From Lachnospiraceae bacterium (lineage in GTDB: Bacteria > Bacillota > Clostridia > Lachnospirales > Lachnospiraceae): a stretch of DNA of 52,738 nt. Positions within the stretch are counted from its first letter, which is position 1. Every line of letters begins with the position of its first letter. The translations under genes and the position numbers were made by a program. Location of the stretch: NCBI GenBank assembly GCA_022800815.1, contig JAAWRC010000022.1:1-52738 (forward strand), given 5' to 3'. The notes beneath the pieces were generated by a model that saw only the letters and a list, made by a program, of their open reading frames with translations, searched no databases and had not been told where the DNA came from. Positions 35,124 through 42,523 of the stretch are shown piece after piece.

Positions 35124-36001
35124 GGAGTGGTGCGATACTGGAATTGGATCATGTAAGCCTTTCCTACGGGGAGACCGTGGTGCGGGACGTGAGCCTGACG
35201 GTGGAGCAAGGGGAGATCCTGGCGCTGGCCGGGGAGAGCGGAAGCGGCAAGACCACCCTGCTCCGGGGGATCCTAGGACTTCCCGGAACGGGGATCCGGC
35301 TCTCGGGCGGAGGGATGTATTACGACGGGATGGATCTGGGGCGCATGGGGCGGAAGGAGAGAAGCAGGCTCTGGGGCCGGGAGATCACCATGATCTTCCA
35401 GGATCCGGGGGCGGCCTTCAATCCCATCCGCAGCTATCGGAAGCAGTTTGCGGAGCTGTTAAAGAGCCATGGGCGTTTTTATGGACGGGAATCCTTCGGC
35501 GAGGTCCGGGAATGTCTGGAGAGCCTGGGGCTTTCGGACGGGGAAAGGATCCTCGCCTCCTGCCCCTATGAGCTCTCCGGCGGAATGAACCAGAGGATCG
35601 CCATTGCGGCCGCCATGCTGCTAAAGCCCCGCCTTCTGCTGGCGGACGAGCCGACCAGCGCCCTGGACGTCCTCACCCGGAAGGGGGTGCTCGACGCACT
35701 TTTGCGCATGCAGAAGCGGACGGGAACGGCCATGCTTTTCGTGACGCACGATCTCGGTGCGGCGGCCAGGGTGGCCGGGCGGATTGGGATCATGTGCCAG
35801 GGAAGGCTGGTAGAGTGCGGCGAGACGGGGAGGGTGCTCTCGCAGCCGGAGCACCCCTGCACCAGGAGTTTGCTTGCGGCGGTCCCATCCCCGGGACAAA
35901 GAATGCAGGTTCTGCCGAGGGACGGACAGGGACCTGAGACGGTGCGGCAGGAGAGGGGGAAGGCGGATGGTAGAGATTCGGAATCTGGAAAAAACCTATA
36001 G
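35120..36001 (+). CDS. ABC importer ATPase 1 (NikD/DppD type)
   Basis: The product has 293 residues. ATG 35120 overlaps the permease stop (ATGA). Walker A GESGSGKTT (about 37-45), signature ELSGGMNQRIAIA, Walker B LLLADEPTSALD and the H-loop VTHDLGAAARVAG are present. The C-terminal segment with PEHPCTRSLLAAVPSPGQRM is the extension typical of nickel/oligopeptide importer ATPases. It hydrolyses ATP with its partner encoded next. Its last 35 bases overlap the start of the second ATPase. Confidence 0.92.
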   Translation: MRSGAILELDHVSLSYGETVVRDVSLTVEQGEILALAGESGSGKTTLLRGILGLPGTGIRLSGGGMYYDGMDLGRMGRKERSRLWGREITMIFQDPGAAFNPIRSYRKQFAELLKSHGRFYGRESFGEVRECLESLGLSDGERILASCPYELSGGMNQRIAIAAAMLLKPRLLLADEPTSALDVLTRKGVLDALLRMQKRTGTAMLFVTHDLGAAARVAGRIGIMCQGRLVECGETGRVLSQPEHPCTRSLLAAVPSPGQRMQVLPRDGQGPETVRQERGKADGRDSESGKNL

Positions 36002-36713
36002 GAGAAACGGGAGAGAAATCCAGGCGCTCAGAAGCATGAGCTTTTTTGCCGCTCCCGGGGAGGCCCTTGGGATCGTCGGAGAAAGCGGAAGCGGGAAAAG
36101 CACGCTACTCAGGCTGATCGCCTGCCTGGAACGGGCGGATCAGGGCAGGATTCTGATCGAAGGAAGGGATGTTGCGGGGAGGAGGACCGAGGACGTCTGC
36201 CGGGACGTGCAGATGGTGTTTCAGGACGCAGTCCGCTCCTTCAATCCCAGAAAGAAAATACGGTCGGCGATTGACGAGGTTTTGGGGCGGCTTCGGGGCA
36301 AAAAGGGACCGGAGCTCTGTGCGGAGCGGGAGCGGCTGATTCGCATGGCGGGGCTTTCGCCGGAGCTTGCGGAGCGTTATCCGGGACAGCTGAGCGGGGG
36401 CCAGTGCCAGCGGATGGCCATTGCGAGGGCACTGGCGGCGAACCCGAAGGTGCTGCTCTGCGACGAGATCACCAGCGCCCTGGACCTGTCAGCCCAGGCC
36501 CGGATCGTCCGCCTGTTGAAGGGTCTGCAAAAGGAGCTGGGACTGACCGTTCTTTTCGTGTCCCACGACCTGGTGCTGGCCATGGAGTTCTGTGACAGGC
36601 TTCTGGTCATGAAGGACGGGGAATGTGTGGAGACGGGGACGCCGGAGGAGATACGGCGGCGCCCGAAGGGGGCGTATACCAGGGAGCTCTTGGGGGCGGG
36701 GGCGTTATTTTAG
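35967..36713 (+). CDS. ABC importer ATPase 2 (NikE/DppF type)
   Basis: The product has 248 residues. ATG 35967 follows GAGGGGGAAGG and lies inside the end of the first ATPase gene. Walker A GESGSGKST, Q-loop MVFQDAVRSFNPR, signature QLSGGQCQRMAIARA and Walker B VLLCDEITSALD are clear. Here the Walker B region reads CDEITSALD instead of the commoner ADEPTSALD, still with the catalytic Glu. It is shorter than DppF because the usual C-terminal extension is reduced. It completes a five-gene importer. Confidence 0.92.
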   Translation: MVEIRNLEKTYRRNGREIQALRSMSFFAAPGEALGIVGESGSGKSTLLRLIACLERADQGRILIEGRDVAGRRTEDVCRDVQMVFQDAVRSFNPRKKIRSAIDEVLGRLRGKKGPELCAERERLIRMAGLSPELAERYPGQLSGGQCQRMAIARALAANPKVLLCDEITSALDLSAQARIVRLLKGLQKELGLTVLFVSHDLVLAMEFCDRLLVMKDGECVETGTPEEIRRRPKGAYTRELLGAGALF

Positions 36714-36817
36714 GAGGGAAAAACCCTCCCATAGGGATATGTCTCCGGACATTCTGCTAAATCCGCCTGTAGCAGTTTTGCGCATTACCCCGGGGAGGCT
36801 TTTGGTTTCAGGGATTG

Positions 36818-36847
36818 ACGGTCAACGGTATTCGTTGGCCGTTTTTT
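36818..36847 (+). terminator. Terminator between importer operon and the Hsp70/AAA cluster
   Basis: A ten-base stem (ACGGTCAACG 36818-36827 with CGTTGGCCGT 36833-36842) is followed by six T residues. A smaller GGAGGG/CCCTCC hairpin overlaps the last ATPase codons at about 36,712. The T-run touches the -35 box of the next promoter. Confidence 0.8.
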
Positions 36848-36873
36848 GACTGTGCAATTTCGTTCATTATAAC
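36846..36873 (+). promoter_or_regulatory. Promoter of the Hsp70/AAA cluster
   Basis: TTGACT (36846-36851), a 16-base spacer and TATAAC (36868-36873) lie about 100 bases before the first gene (36972). No other plus-strand terminator is obvious until the end of the window. Confidence 0.65.
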
Positions 36874-36971
36874 TTCAAAAAATCTGCCAGATGGTGTAAA
36901 ATAAATCTGTCGGGACATTTGATAAGCGCAGTCTGCTCAATTCATACAGAAAGCGAAGGGGGAATGGATGT

Positions 36972-38207
36972 ATGTGGACATGTCCGGTTTGCAGGGAACA
37001 AAACGAGAGAAGTCTGCTGTGTGCGGTCTGCGGGTTTGACGTAAGTTTTCATTATAAAAAATATCGTACCCTGGCGTATGTGGACGGGAAGCGGGAAGCC
37101 GTGGCCGGGCTTTACCGGCTTGAGAAGGAGCCGGATTGGAGCCGGATGCCGCAGGGTTTGGAGAAGCTGGAAAAGCTGGCTTATTATGCGCAGAAAGGCT
37201 TTCCGGCGGCCCAGTACGAGCTTGGAAAGTTTTATAAAAACGGATTCGGATTTTCGGTGCGGGAAATCGAGGAGCGCAGAGACTTTTGGATGAAAAAGGC
37301 GGCGGAGCAGGGGTATCCGGGGCTTATGGCCGGAGGGGGAGGCGAAGGCTCGGCCGTTTCCGGAAACGGGCCGGAATCGGGGCTTACGTGCAGGCTGCGG
37401 GCAGTGGCCGTCGGCAGCAATCGGAGAGGGGAATGCAGCATACGGAAGTGGGCGGACGTGACGGCGGTGGCGGGCGGTTTTTGCTGTACGGCGGCGTTGA
37501 AACGTGACGGGACCGTGCTCGCTTCCGGAGGTGCGAAGAACTGGAAATGGGGAGTGGCCGGTCTGCGGGATATTCGGGCGGTGTCGGTTGGAAGGAACCA
37601 CATGGCCTTCTTAAAAACGGACGGGACCGTACTTGTACTGGGGTATGACGGAGAGGGCTGCCCGAGGACGCTAACATGGAGCGGCATCGTGGCCGTGGCC
37701 TGTGGGGAGAAGCATGCGGCGGGGCTGCGGACGGACGGAACCGTGGAGGCGGCCGGGGATAATGGAAACGGTCAGTGCAAGGTGGCGGGCTGGCAGGATA
37801 TCATGGCCATATCGGCCGGAGACGGTCACACGGTGGGCCTAAAGAAGGACGGAACGGTGGTTGCCGCCGGGGACAATCGGTGCGGCCAGTGCGAGGTCTC
37901 CTCCTGGCGGGACATCAAGGCGGTGTCGGCTGGAGGGGCCCACACGGCTGGCTTGAGGGAGGACGGGAGCGTGGTTGTTGCGGGAGCCAACCAATACGGC
38001 GAATGCGAGACCGCTTCCTGGCGGGACGTCGTGGCGGTCGCCGCCGGGGGGCATCATACGGTGGGCCTCAGAAAAGATGGACGCGTCGCCGCCGTCGGCC
38101 GGAATGAGGACGGCCAGTGCGATGTCGGCGCCTGGCGGGGGATCGCAGCGATCTGTGCCGGGGCCTTCCATACCGTGGGGCTTCAAAGGGTCTGGGACAT
38201 TGCGTAG
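36972..38207 (+). CDS. Zinc ribbon + Sel1-like + RCC1-repeat protein
   Basis: The product has 411 residues. An N-terminal zinc ribbon (WTCPVC...LLCAVC; Cys4, Cys7, Cys17, Cys20) is followed by a short Sel1-like segment (YYAQKGFPAAQYELGKFYKN, about 72-118) and then, from about 130, at least seven RCC1-type repeats of about 40 residues each, recognisable by 'DI.AVS.G..HT.GLK.DGTVVA.G.N..GQC'. RCC1 repeats form a seven-bladed beta-propeller used for protein binding. No signal peptide is present. In bacteria such propellers are usually uncharacterised. As first gene of a long co-directional cluster with Hsp70-like and AAA proteins, it may be a recognition or scaffold subunit; that is inference. 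Confidence 0.82.
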   Translation: MWTCPVCREQNERSLLCAVCGFDVSFHYKKYRTLAYVDGKREAVAGLYRLEKEPDWSRMPQGLEKLEKLAYYAQKGFPAAQYELGKFYKNGFGFSVREIEERRDFWMKKAAEQGYPGLMAGGGGEGSAVSGNGPESGLTCRLRAVAVGSNRRGECSIRKWADVTAVAGGFCCTAALKRDGTVLASGGAKNWKWGVAGLRDIRAVSVGRNHMAFLKTDGTVLVLGYDGEGCPRTLTWSGIVAVACGEKHAAGLRTDGTVEAAGDNGNGQCKVAGWQDIMAISAGDGHTVGLKKDGTVVAAGDNRCGQCEVSSWRDIKAVSAGGAHTAGLREDGSVVVAGANQYGECETASWRDVVAVAAGGHHTVGLRKDGRVAAVGRNEDGQCDVGAWRGIAAICAGAFHTVGLQRVWDIA

Positions 38208-38233
38208 GAATGATAAAAGGGGAGCGGGATGAG

Positions 38234-39469
38234 ATGAGAAAATGCATAAAATGTGGAAACGAGGTGAAAGCCGGCTGGGCCTTCTGTCCGGTCTGCGGCG
38301 GCTCCGAATTTCTGGAGGGGATTCCAATCTTTTCAGAGGCGGACGATTTTGAGCGGTATGCCACCGTTTCGCCGCTGTCCGCGGACGTGAGGGAGGATTA
38401 CCTGAGACACCGTTTCCCGCAGCCGGGGGGAGAGGCGGCGGAAGAGCCGCAGCCAGTGCAAGAGCCACAGTCGGCGGAAGGGCAGCCGCCGCTGGAGAAG
38501 CCTGCGGAAGAGCCGCAGCGGGAAGAGGAGCCGCAGTCGCCGAAGAAGCCCGCAGGCGAAGTGCGGCCGACGGGAGAAGCGCAGCCGCAAAAAGAATTGG
38601 CAGGAGCGCCGCAGTGGGCAGAGAAGCCGGCAAAGGAAGCACAGCCGCAAAAAAAGCCGCAGGAAGAGCCGCAGCCGGCAGAAATTCCGGTGACGGAAAA
38701 AACTGCGGAGACGGCCGGCATGAGTTTAAAACCCGCCACAAAAGCCGTTGCCGTTTTGGGGAGTTTTCTGGCCCTTGGCCTCGCCATTCTGGGCTGCATC
38801 GTTCTTGGAAACGGCTTGGTGGAGGTCATGGACGACGTACTCTATGGCGTTTCGGATCCCGGAGGATCCGGTCTGGTGCAGTTTCGGGAAATGTTGGCGA
38901 CGTGGCTTGGAGGTCTGCTTTTCTCCATCGTCCTCGCAGTGGGGGCAGGCGGCTTTTTGGGATTGTGCTGTGCCTATCTGCGCATTCGCAGGGTGCCCCT
39001 CGTCAGCCAGCTCCTGGCGGCGGTGACATCCTTTATCAGGAGGATTCCGGGAGAACTCTGGATCGTGGCGGCTTATGTTGTCTATGACGGGGAACATGGA
39101 GTGCGGGACATGGTTATTGCGGGGGCCTTCGTGGCGCTGGGCAGCGCTTACATCGGAGGTTTTGCTCACTGCGGGATTACGGAGGGGATTACGGAGGGCA
39201 GATGGAACACCCCCGCCTCCCCGGATGAGTTTGCGGGGCTCCTTAAGCGGGGCGGGTTAAGCGGGGTGGGAAAGGAGATACGGCTTCTTGCCCACTGTGC
39301 GATTGCCCACACCCTGCGGCGGGACATGACGACGGCCGTGGGATTGTTTGGCGGGCCTGCCAGTTACAGTGCGCTTCTGATCCTGCTTTTTACCGTGCCG
39401 GACGGGCTCGTCAGCATGGCCGTATGGGGAATTCGGAAGAGAAGGTCTGAGGACGGGGGAGGTGCGTGA
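38234..39469 (+). CDS. Zinc-ribbon polytopic membrane protein with Pro/Glu-rich linker
   Basis: The product has 411 residues, starting at ATG 38234 after GGGGAG. An N-terminal zinc ribbon (CIKCG...FCPVCGG; Cys4, Cys7, Cys17, Cys20) is followed by a long linker (about 60-155) rich in Pro, Glu and Gln, with repeated EEPQ/EPQ units. Four to five membrane helices follow (from about 172). The membrane part (LLFSIVLAVGAGGFLGLCCA, then RRVPLVSQLLAAVTSFIRRI) recalls the transmembrane core of polar amino-acid ABC permeases, but the normal ATPase-contact loop is not clear and no ABC partner is nearby. The next gene encodes a similar membrane protein, so they may form a heterodimer. Function is unknown. 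Confidence 0.75.
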   Translation: MRKCIKCGNEVKAGWAFCPVCGGSEFLEGIPIFSEADDFERYATVSPLSADVREDYLRHRFPQPGGEAAEEPQPVQEPQSAEGQPPLEKPAEEPQREEEPQSPKKPAGEVRPTGEAQPQKELAGAPQWAEKPAKEAQPQKKPQEEPQPAEIPVTEKTAETAGMSLKPATKAVAVLGSFLALGLAILGCIVLGNGLVEVMDDVLYGVSDPGGSGLVQFREMLATWLGGLLFSIVLAVGAGGFLGLCCAYLRIRRVPLVSQLLAAVTSFIRRIPGELWIVAAYVVYDGEHGVRDMVIAGAFVALGSAYIGGFAHCGITEGITEGRWNTPASPDEFAGLLKRGGLSGVGKEIRLLAHCAIAHTLRRDMTTAVGLFGGPASYSALLILLFTVPDGLVSMAVWGIRKRRSEDGGGA

Positions 39470-39470
39470 C

Positions 39471-40055
39471 ATGAGCATTGGATGGAGCTTGAGTGAGCTT
39501 GGGAGATTTCTCTTTGTGGAAATGATTTGGGCGTTTCTTCTCTTCCTTTTGTGTCTGTTTTTCGGACAGCTGACGGCCATGGCCCGCTTAAGCCGGGCTC
39601 CGGTTCTGACGCAGCTTTTGAATGCGGAGTTCGCCCTGTTTCGCCGGGTTCCGCTTCTGCCCATGCTGGCGTTGGCTGCGGTCTGGACAAACGGAGCGCT
39701 CGACGTGGCAACGATGACGGTTGTCCTGTTTCTGAGGTTTGTGCCGGAGCTGTCGGACGCCCAGATGGAGGGCATGAGGAGGGTGCCGGAGAATGGGAAT
39801 CCGGAGGGCACCGGAGCCTGGATGCTTTTTAAGCAGTCGCTGGCCTTTCCAGACCGGGTGAGCGTGCTTGGCGGAATTTGGAGAAGCCTGTTTTTGTGCG
39901 GATGGCTTTTCAGCGTCCCTCGCCATCCTTTCATGAATGCGGTGGCGGGCGTTCCCTTCCTCCTGGTGACGGTGACGGTCGGCTTCTGGTTTGTGGGGCT
40001 TTTGACGGAGGCCGTCCTCCGGTTTTTGTGCGGACGGCTGCAAAGGAAGGCCTGA
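39471..40055 (+). CDS. Polytopic membrane protein, permease-like, partner of the preceding one
   Basis: The product has 194 residues. GGGGGAGGTG lies seven bases before ATG 39471, one base after the preceding stop, so the two are translated together. Four membrane helices are visible (about 10-40, 60-85, 140-165, 165-185). The segment MARLSRAPVLTQLLNAEFAL with FRRVPLLPMLALAAVW resembles the first half of amino-acid ABC permease domains (cf. 'R.P.L.QL...'). It has no zinc ribbon. With the preceding protein it could form a membrane platform for the soluble ATPases in the same cluster. Function is unknown. Confidence 0.72.
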   Translation: MSIGWSLSELGRFLFVEMIWAFLLFLLCLFFGQLTAMARLSRAPVLTQLLNAEFALFRRVPLLPMLALAAVWTNGALDVATMTVVLFLRFVPELSDAQMEGMRRVPENGNPEGTGAWMLFKQSLAFPDRVSVLGGIWRSLFLCGWLFSVPRHPFMNAVAGVPFLLVTVTVGFWFVGLLTEAVLRFLCGRLQRKA

Positions 40056-40114
40056 CATGGGGGAGGCCTGACGGAGGAGGTGCCGGGAGACGGTGAAAGA
40101 GAGGGAGTGGAGAC

Positions 40115-41818
40115 GTGTTTGACATAGGAATTGATTTTGGGAGTACGTATACGACGGTGTCGGTATACCGGGTGGAGACGGGGCAGTTGGAAACGGTGTT
40201 TTTTAATCAGGATTCGCCCTATGTCCCCTCGGTGGCGGCCTACGACGGGAAAAAGCTGGAATTCGGTCGGGCCGCAAAGCTCCATGCGGGAAAAAGGGGG
40301 GTCTCCGTCTATAAGGCGTTTAAAATGCTTCTCACGGAGACGGATGAGGAGAAGCTGGAAAAGCGGGGCTACCTGGGTCTGCACACTCCGTCCTGGATTG
40401 CCAGGGAGTTTCTGGTCGACCTGATTCACAAGGTTCTGGCCCGCACCGGCGAGGAGCAGATCGGGTGTCTGGTCATCGGCGCGCCGGAAATCTGGTTCCA
40501 GGAGGTGAAGACCATCGCCGCAAGGAGCATTCTGCGGGACATCTGCCTGGAGATTCCGGAGGTTGGCTCCGTGCAGGTGGTCAGCGAGCCGGCGGCGGCC
40601 AGCGCATTCTTCTCCTACAATTATCAGATGATTACGGGAAAGGCCTTTGACGGGAACATCCTGCTGATTGACTATGGCGGAGGAACTCTGGACCTCACCC
40701 TCACCCAGGTTACGGCCCGGCCGGACGGGAAAAACCGGCAGCGCATGGAAATCAAGGTGCTGGAGGCGGTGGGCGCCGGGGAGAATGCGGAGCGCCGCAT
40801 CGGCAAGGCGGGCATTGTCTACATGGAGGTGGTGGTGGCGGAGGCCATCTGGCGGGCCGGCCTCGTGGAAGGGGACGGGGGACCGAGGATCGACGGGAAA
40901 TTTCTCCGGGCGGTCAATGCGCTGGAGGATGAGCTGCAGAGCCGGACCGAGGAGATCGGTGCGTTTTTTTCGGAGCGGGGCGTCGATGATCCGGACCGGC
41001 TGGGCGAGGAATTTACCAGTATCGACTACCGGGGGGAAGAGCTGGACATCACTTACGGGCTTCTGGCGGAGGTCTACGACGAGGTGATACGGCCGGTCCT
41101 CGATGAAAAGCTGAGGGAAATGCTTTCTTTCATGGAGGGGAAAGGAATCGATTACGGGGACAGCCGCTGGGATTCCTTTAAGATTGCGCTGGTCGGCGGT
41201 TTTGGAAATTTTTACCTGGTGAAGAAGCAGGTCATGGACCTGTTTCAGTTTACGCCGGGGGACAGGCGTCAGTCGGATATCATTCGCAACAAGTCGGACT
41301 GCGAGAAGGCCGTTTCCCTGGGAACCGCCCTGCTGGCCTCCCGCATGGTGGGAATCCGCCAGACGGCGCCTTATTCTATCGGCGTGTTCGCCCGCAGCGC
41401 TTCCGGGGAGACATGCCGGGATTATGCGTTCCGTTACAAAGAGGACATCGAGTTTGGAAAGGCGTATTTTCCGGTCAGCCCTGCGGACGGGCACCGGATC
41501 GTCACATTTATCGCCTCCAATTCCATTTCCCGGCTCGTAATCAACATGGGGCACGACGAGCAGACGGCGATCATCGTGCCGCTGAAGGAGGAGTTTAAAA
41601 ATCGGCTGGAGAACGTGGTGAAAAATGCGTACCGGACGGCGGTGATCGGTTTTTCCCTGGACCCCTCCGAGGTGGTGAGCGTTCATGTCTGCGAATACGA
41701 CCTGCTGGAGGATGAACTGGGGGAGGATCACGTGATTGAGCTTACCCGGTTTGACGAGCTGTTTGAGTTGACGAGGGTGGAAAAGCTTGACGGAGTATCA
41801 GGTAATTGCGCAATATGA
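40115..41818 (+). CDS. Divergent Hsp70/DnaK-like ATPase A
   Basis: The product has 567 residues and starts at GTG 40115 (GGGAGTGGAG upstream). The actin/Hsp70 ATPase motifs are present: phosphate-1 IDFGSTYTTVSVY (from residue 6), phosphate-2 LIDYGGGTLDLTL (Asp186), and adenosine motif IALVGGFGNF (about 357-366), plus VVSEPAAASAFF. The C-terminal 170 residues do not look like the DnaK substrate-binding domain and there is no EEVD-type tail. It is shorter than DnaK (about 610-640). It is closely related to the second Hsp70-like protein at 44,280. Its last six codons and stop lie inside a dispersed palindrome. No dnaJ or grpE gene is near. Client and partners are unknown. Confidence 0.88.
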   Translation: MFDIGIDFGSTYTTVSVYRVETGQLETVFFNQDSPYVPSVAAYDGKKLEFGRAAKLHAGKRGVSVYKAFKMLLTETDEEKLEKRGYLGLHTPSWIAREFLVDLIHKVLARTGEEQIGCLVIGAPEIWFQEVKTIAARSILRDICLEIPEVGSVQVVSEPAAASAFFSYNYQMITGKAFDGNILLIDYGGGTLDLTLTQVTARPDGKNRQRMEIKVLEAVGAGENAERRIGKAGIVYMEVVVAEAIWRAGLVEGDGGPRIDGKFLRAVNALEDELQSRTEEIGAFFSERGVDDPDRLGEEFTSIDYRGEELDITYGLLAEVYDEVIRPVLDEKLREMLSFMEGKGIDYGDSRWDSFKIALVGGFGNFYLVKKQVMDLFQFTPGDRRQSDIIRNKSDCEKAVSLGTALLASRMVGIRQTAPYSIGVFARSASGETCRDYAFRYKEDIEFGKAYFPVSPADGHRIVTFIASNSISRLVINMGHDEQTAIIVPLKEEFKNRLENVVKNAYRTAVIGFSLDPSEVVSVHVCEYDLLEDELGEDHVIELTRFDELFELTRVEKLDGVSGNCAI

Positions 41819-41862
41819 AACTGCAGAGCGGATTCTCGCAATTTCATGTTTCGCAATTGCCT
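41799..41862. repeat. Short dispersed palindrome, type B copy 2
   Basis: CAGGTAATTGCGCAATATGA (continuing AACTGC) and, inverted, TAGGCAATTGCGAAACATGA (continuing AATTGC) form two arms around a 12-15 base centre. Both match the left arm of the 11,447 element. The stop codon of the Hsp70-like A gene lies inside the left arm, so the element provides the last residues SGNCAI. Confidence 0.75.
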
Positions 41863-41894
41863 AGAACAAAGTATGTTTGAAAGGAGGAAACGGG

Positions 41895-42422
41895 ATGAAT
41901 TGCCTCGCATGTGGAAGTGATGAGGGGGAGGCGGCCATGAGCCGCTGTCCCAGATGTGGATTCCCCCTGATTCACACGGTGGGAGAATCGGAGGACCAGG
42001 AGAGGACGCTCGAAAAGATGGCGGAGGAATACCGGAGGAAGAAGCTGGATGGGTTGTCCCTCGGGTTTCTGACCTACCGGCATGAGCTGAGGGAGGGGCG
42101 TCTGGTGCAGTGCGGCATTCAGGAGGTCACGTTCCCGGTGCCGGCCTCGGAGCTTTCGCCTGGGGAGATTTTCTGGCAGGAGGGAAAATTTGCCAGAATC
42201 CGGGGCGGGAAGGAGATCACGCTGACCTTGGTCGTCCGGAAGGACGGGGCGAGGCGGAAGACTCACCTGCCGATGTGCGCACCGGGGACGGACGGCTTCT
42301 GGAAAGTGGGACTCCTGTTGGGACCGGGCTTTGCGGTGCGGCTGGCCGTGGGGGACGAGACGGCTTACAGATGCTCCGGCGAGGTGCCGCTTTTGCGGTT
42401 TGCAATGTCCGGGGAGGAATAG
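41895..42422 (+). CDS. Small zinc-ribbon protein A
   Basis: The product has 175 residues and starts at ATG 41895 after AAGGAGG. An N-terminal zinc ribbon (CLACG...RCPRCG; Cys3, Cys6, Cys18, Cys21) is followed by a charged helix (about 36-52) and a C-terminal beta-rich domain (about 75-175). The same layout and several shared positions (W.E..FAR..G.E, VRK.G, G..LRL) occur in the 163-residue protein encoded at 47,462, so the two are paralogs. Each follows an Hsp70-like gene in this cluster. They could be adaptors for the Hsp70-like proteins. No signal peptide or membrane helix. The family is unknown to me. Confidence 0.78.
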   Translation: MNCLACGSDEGEAAMSRCPRCGFPLIHTVGESEDQERTLEKMAEEYRRKKLDGLSLGFLTYRHELREGRLVQCGIQEVTFPVPASELSPGEIFWQEGKFARIRGGKEITLTLVVRKDGARRKTHLPMCAPGTDGFWKVGLLLGPGFAVRLAVGDETAYRCSGEVPLLRFAMSGEE

Positions 42423-42470
42423 GATCTATGTGGAGCCGTCTAAAAATTATGGGAACGAACGGAATTATAG

Positions 42471-42499
42471 TTTACAAAGCAGGTCAAAATTGTTAAAAT
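42471..42499 (+). promoter_or_regulatory. Internal promoter in the Hsp70/AAA cluster
   Basis: TTTACA (42471-42476), a 17-base spacer and TAAAAT (42494-42499) lie 25 bases before the start at 42524, in the only AT-rich gap of the cluster. It could express the second half (42,524 onward) separately from the first. Confidence 0.65.
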
Positions 42500-42523
42500 T
42501 TATGTAATCATGGAGTGAGGGCG

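Noticed and set aside
39257-41731. An 824-codon open frame on the minus strand
   Set aside because: It lies across two membrane protein genes and the Hsp70-like gene, whose motifs are clear on the plus strand. Its translation is rich in Arg, His, Pro and Leu with no domain; it is a shadow of GC-rich codon use.
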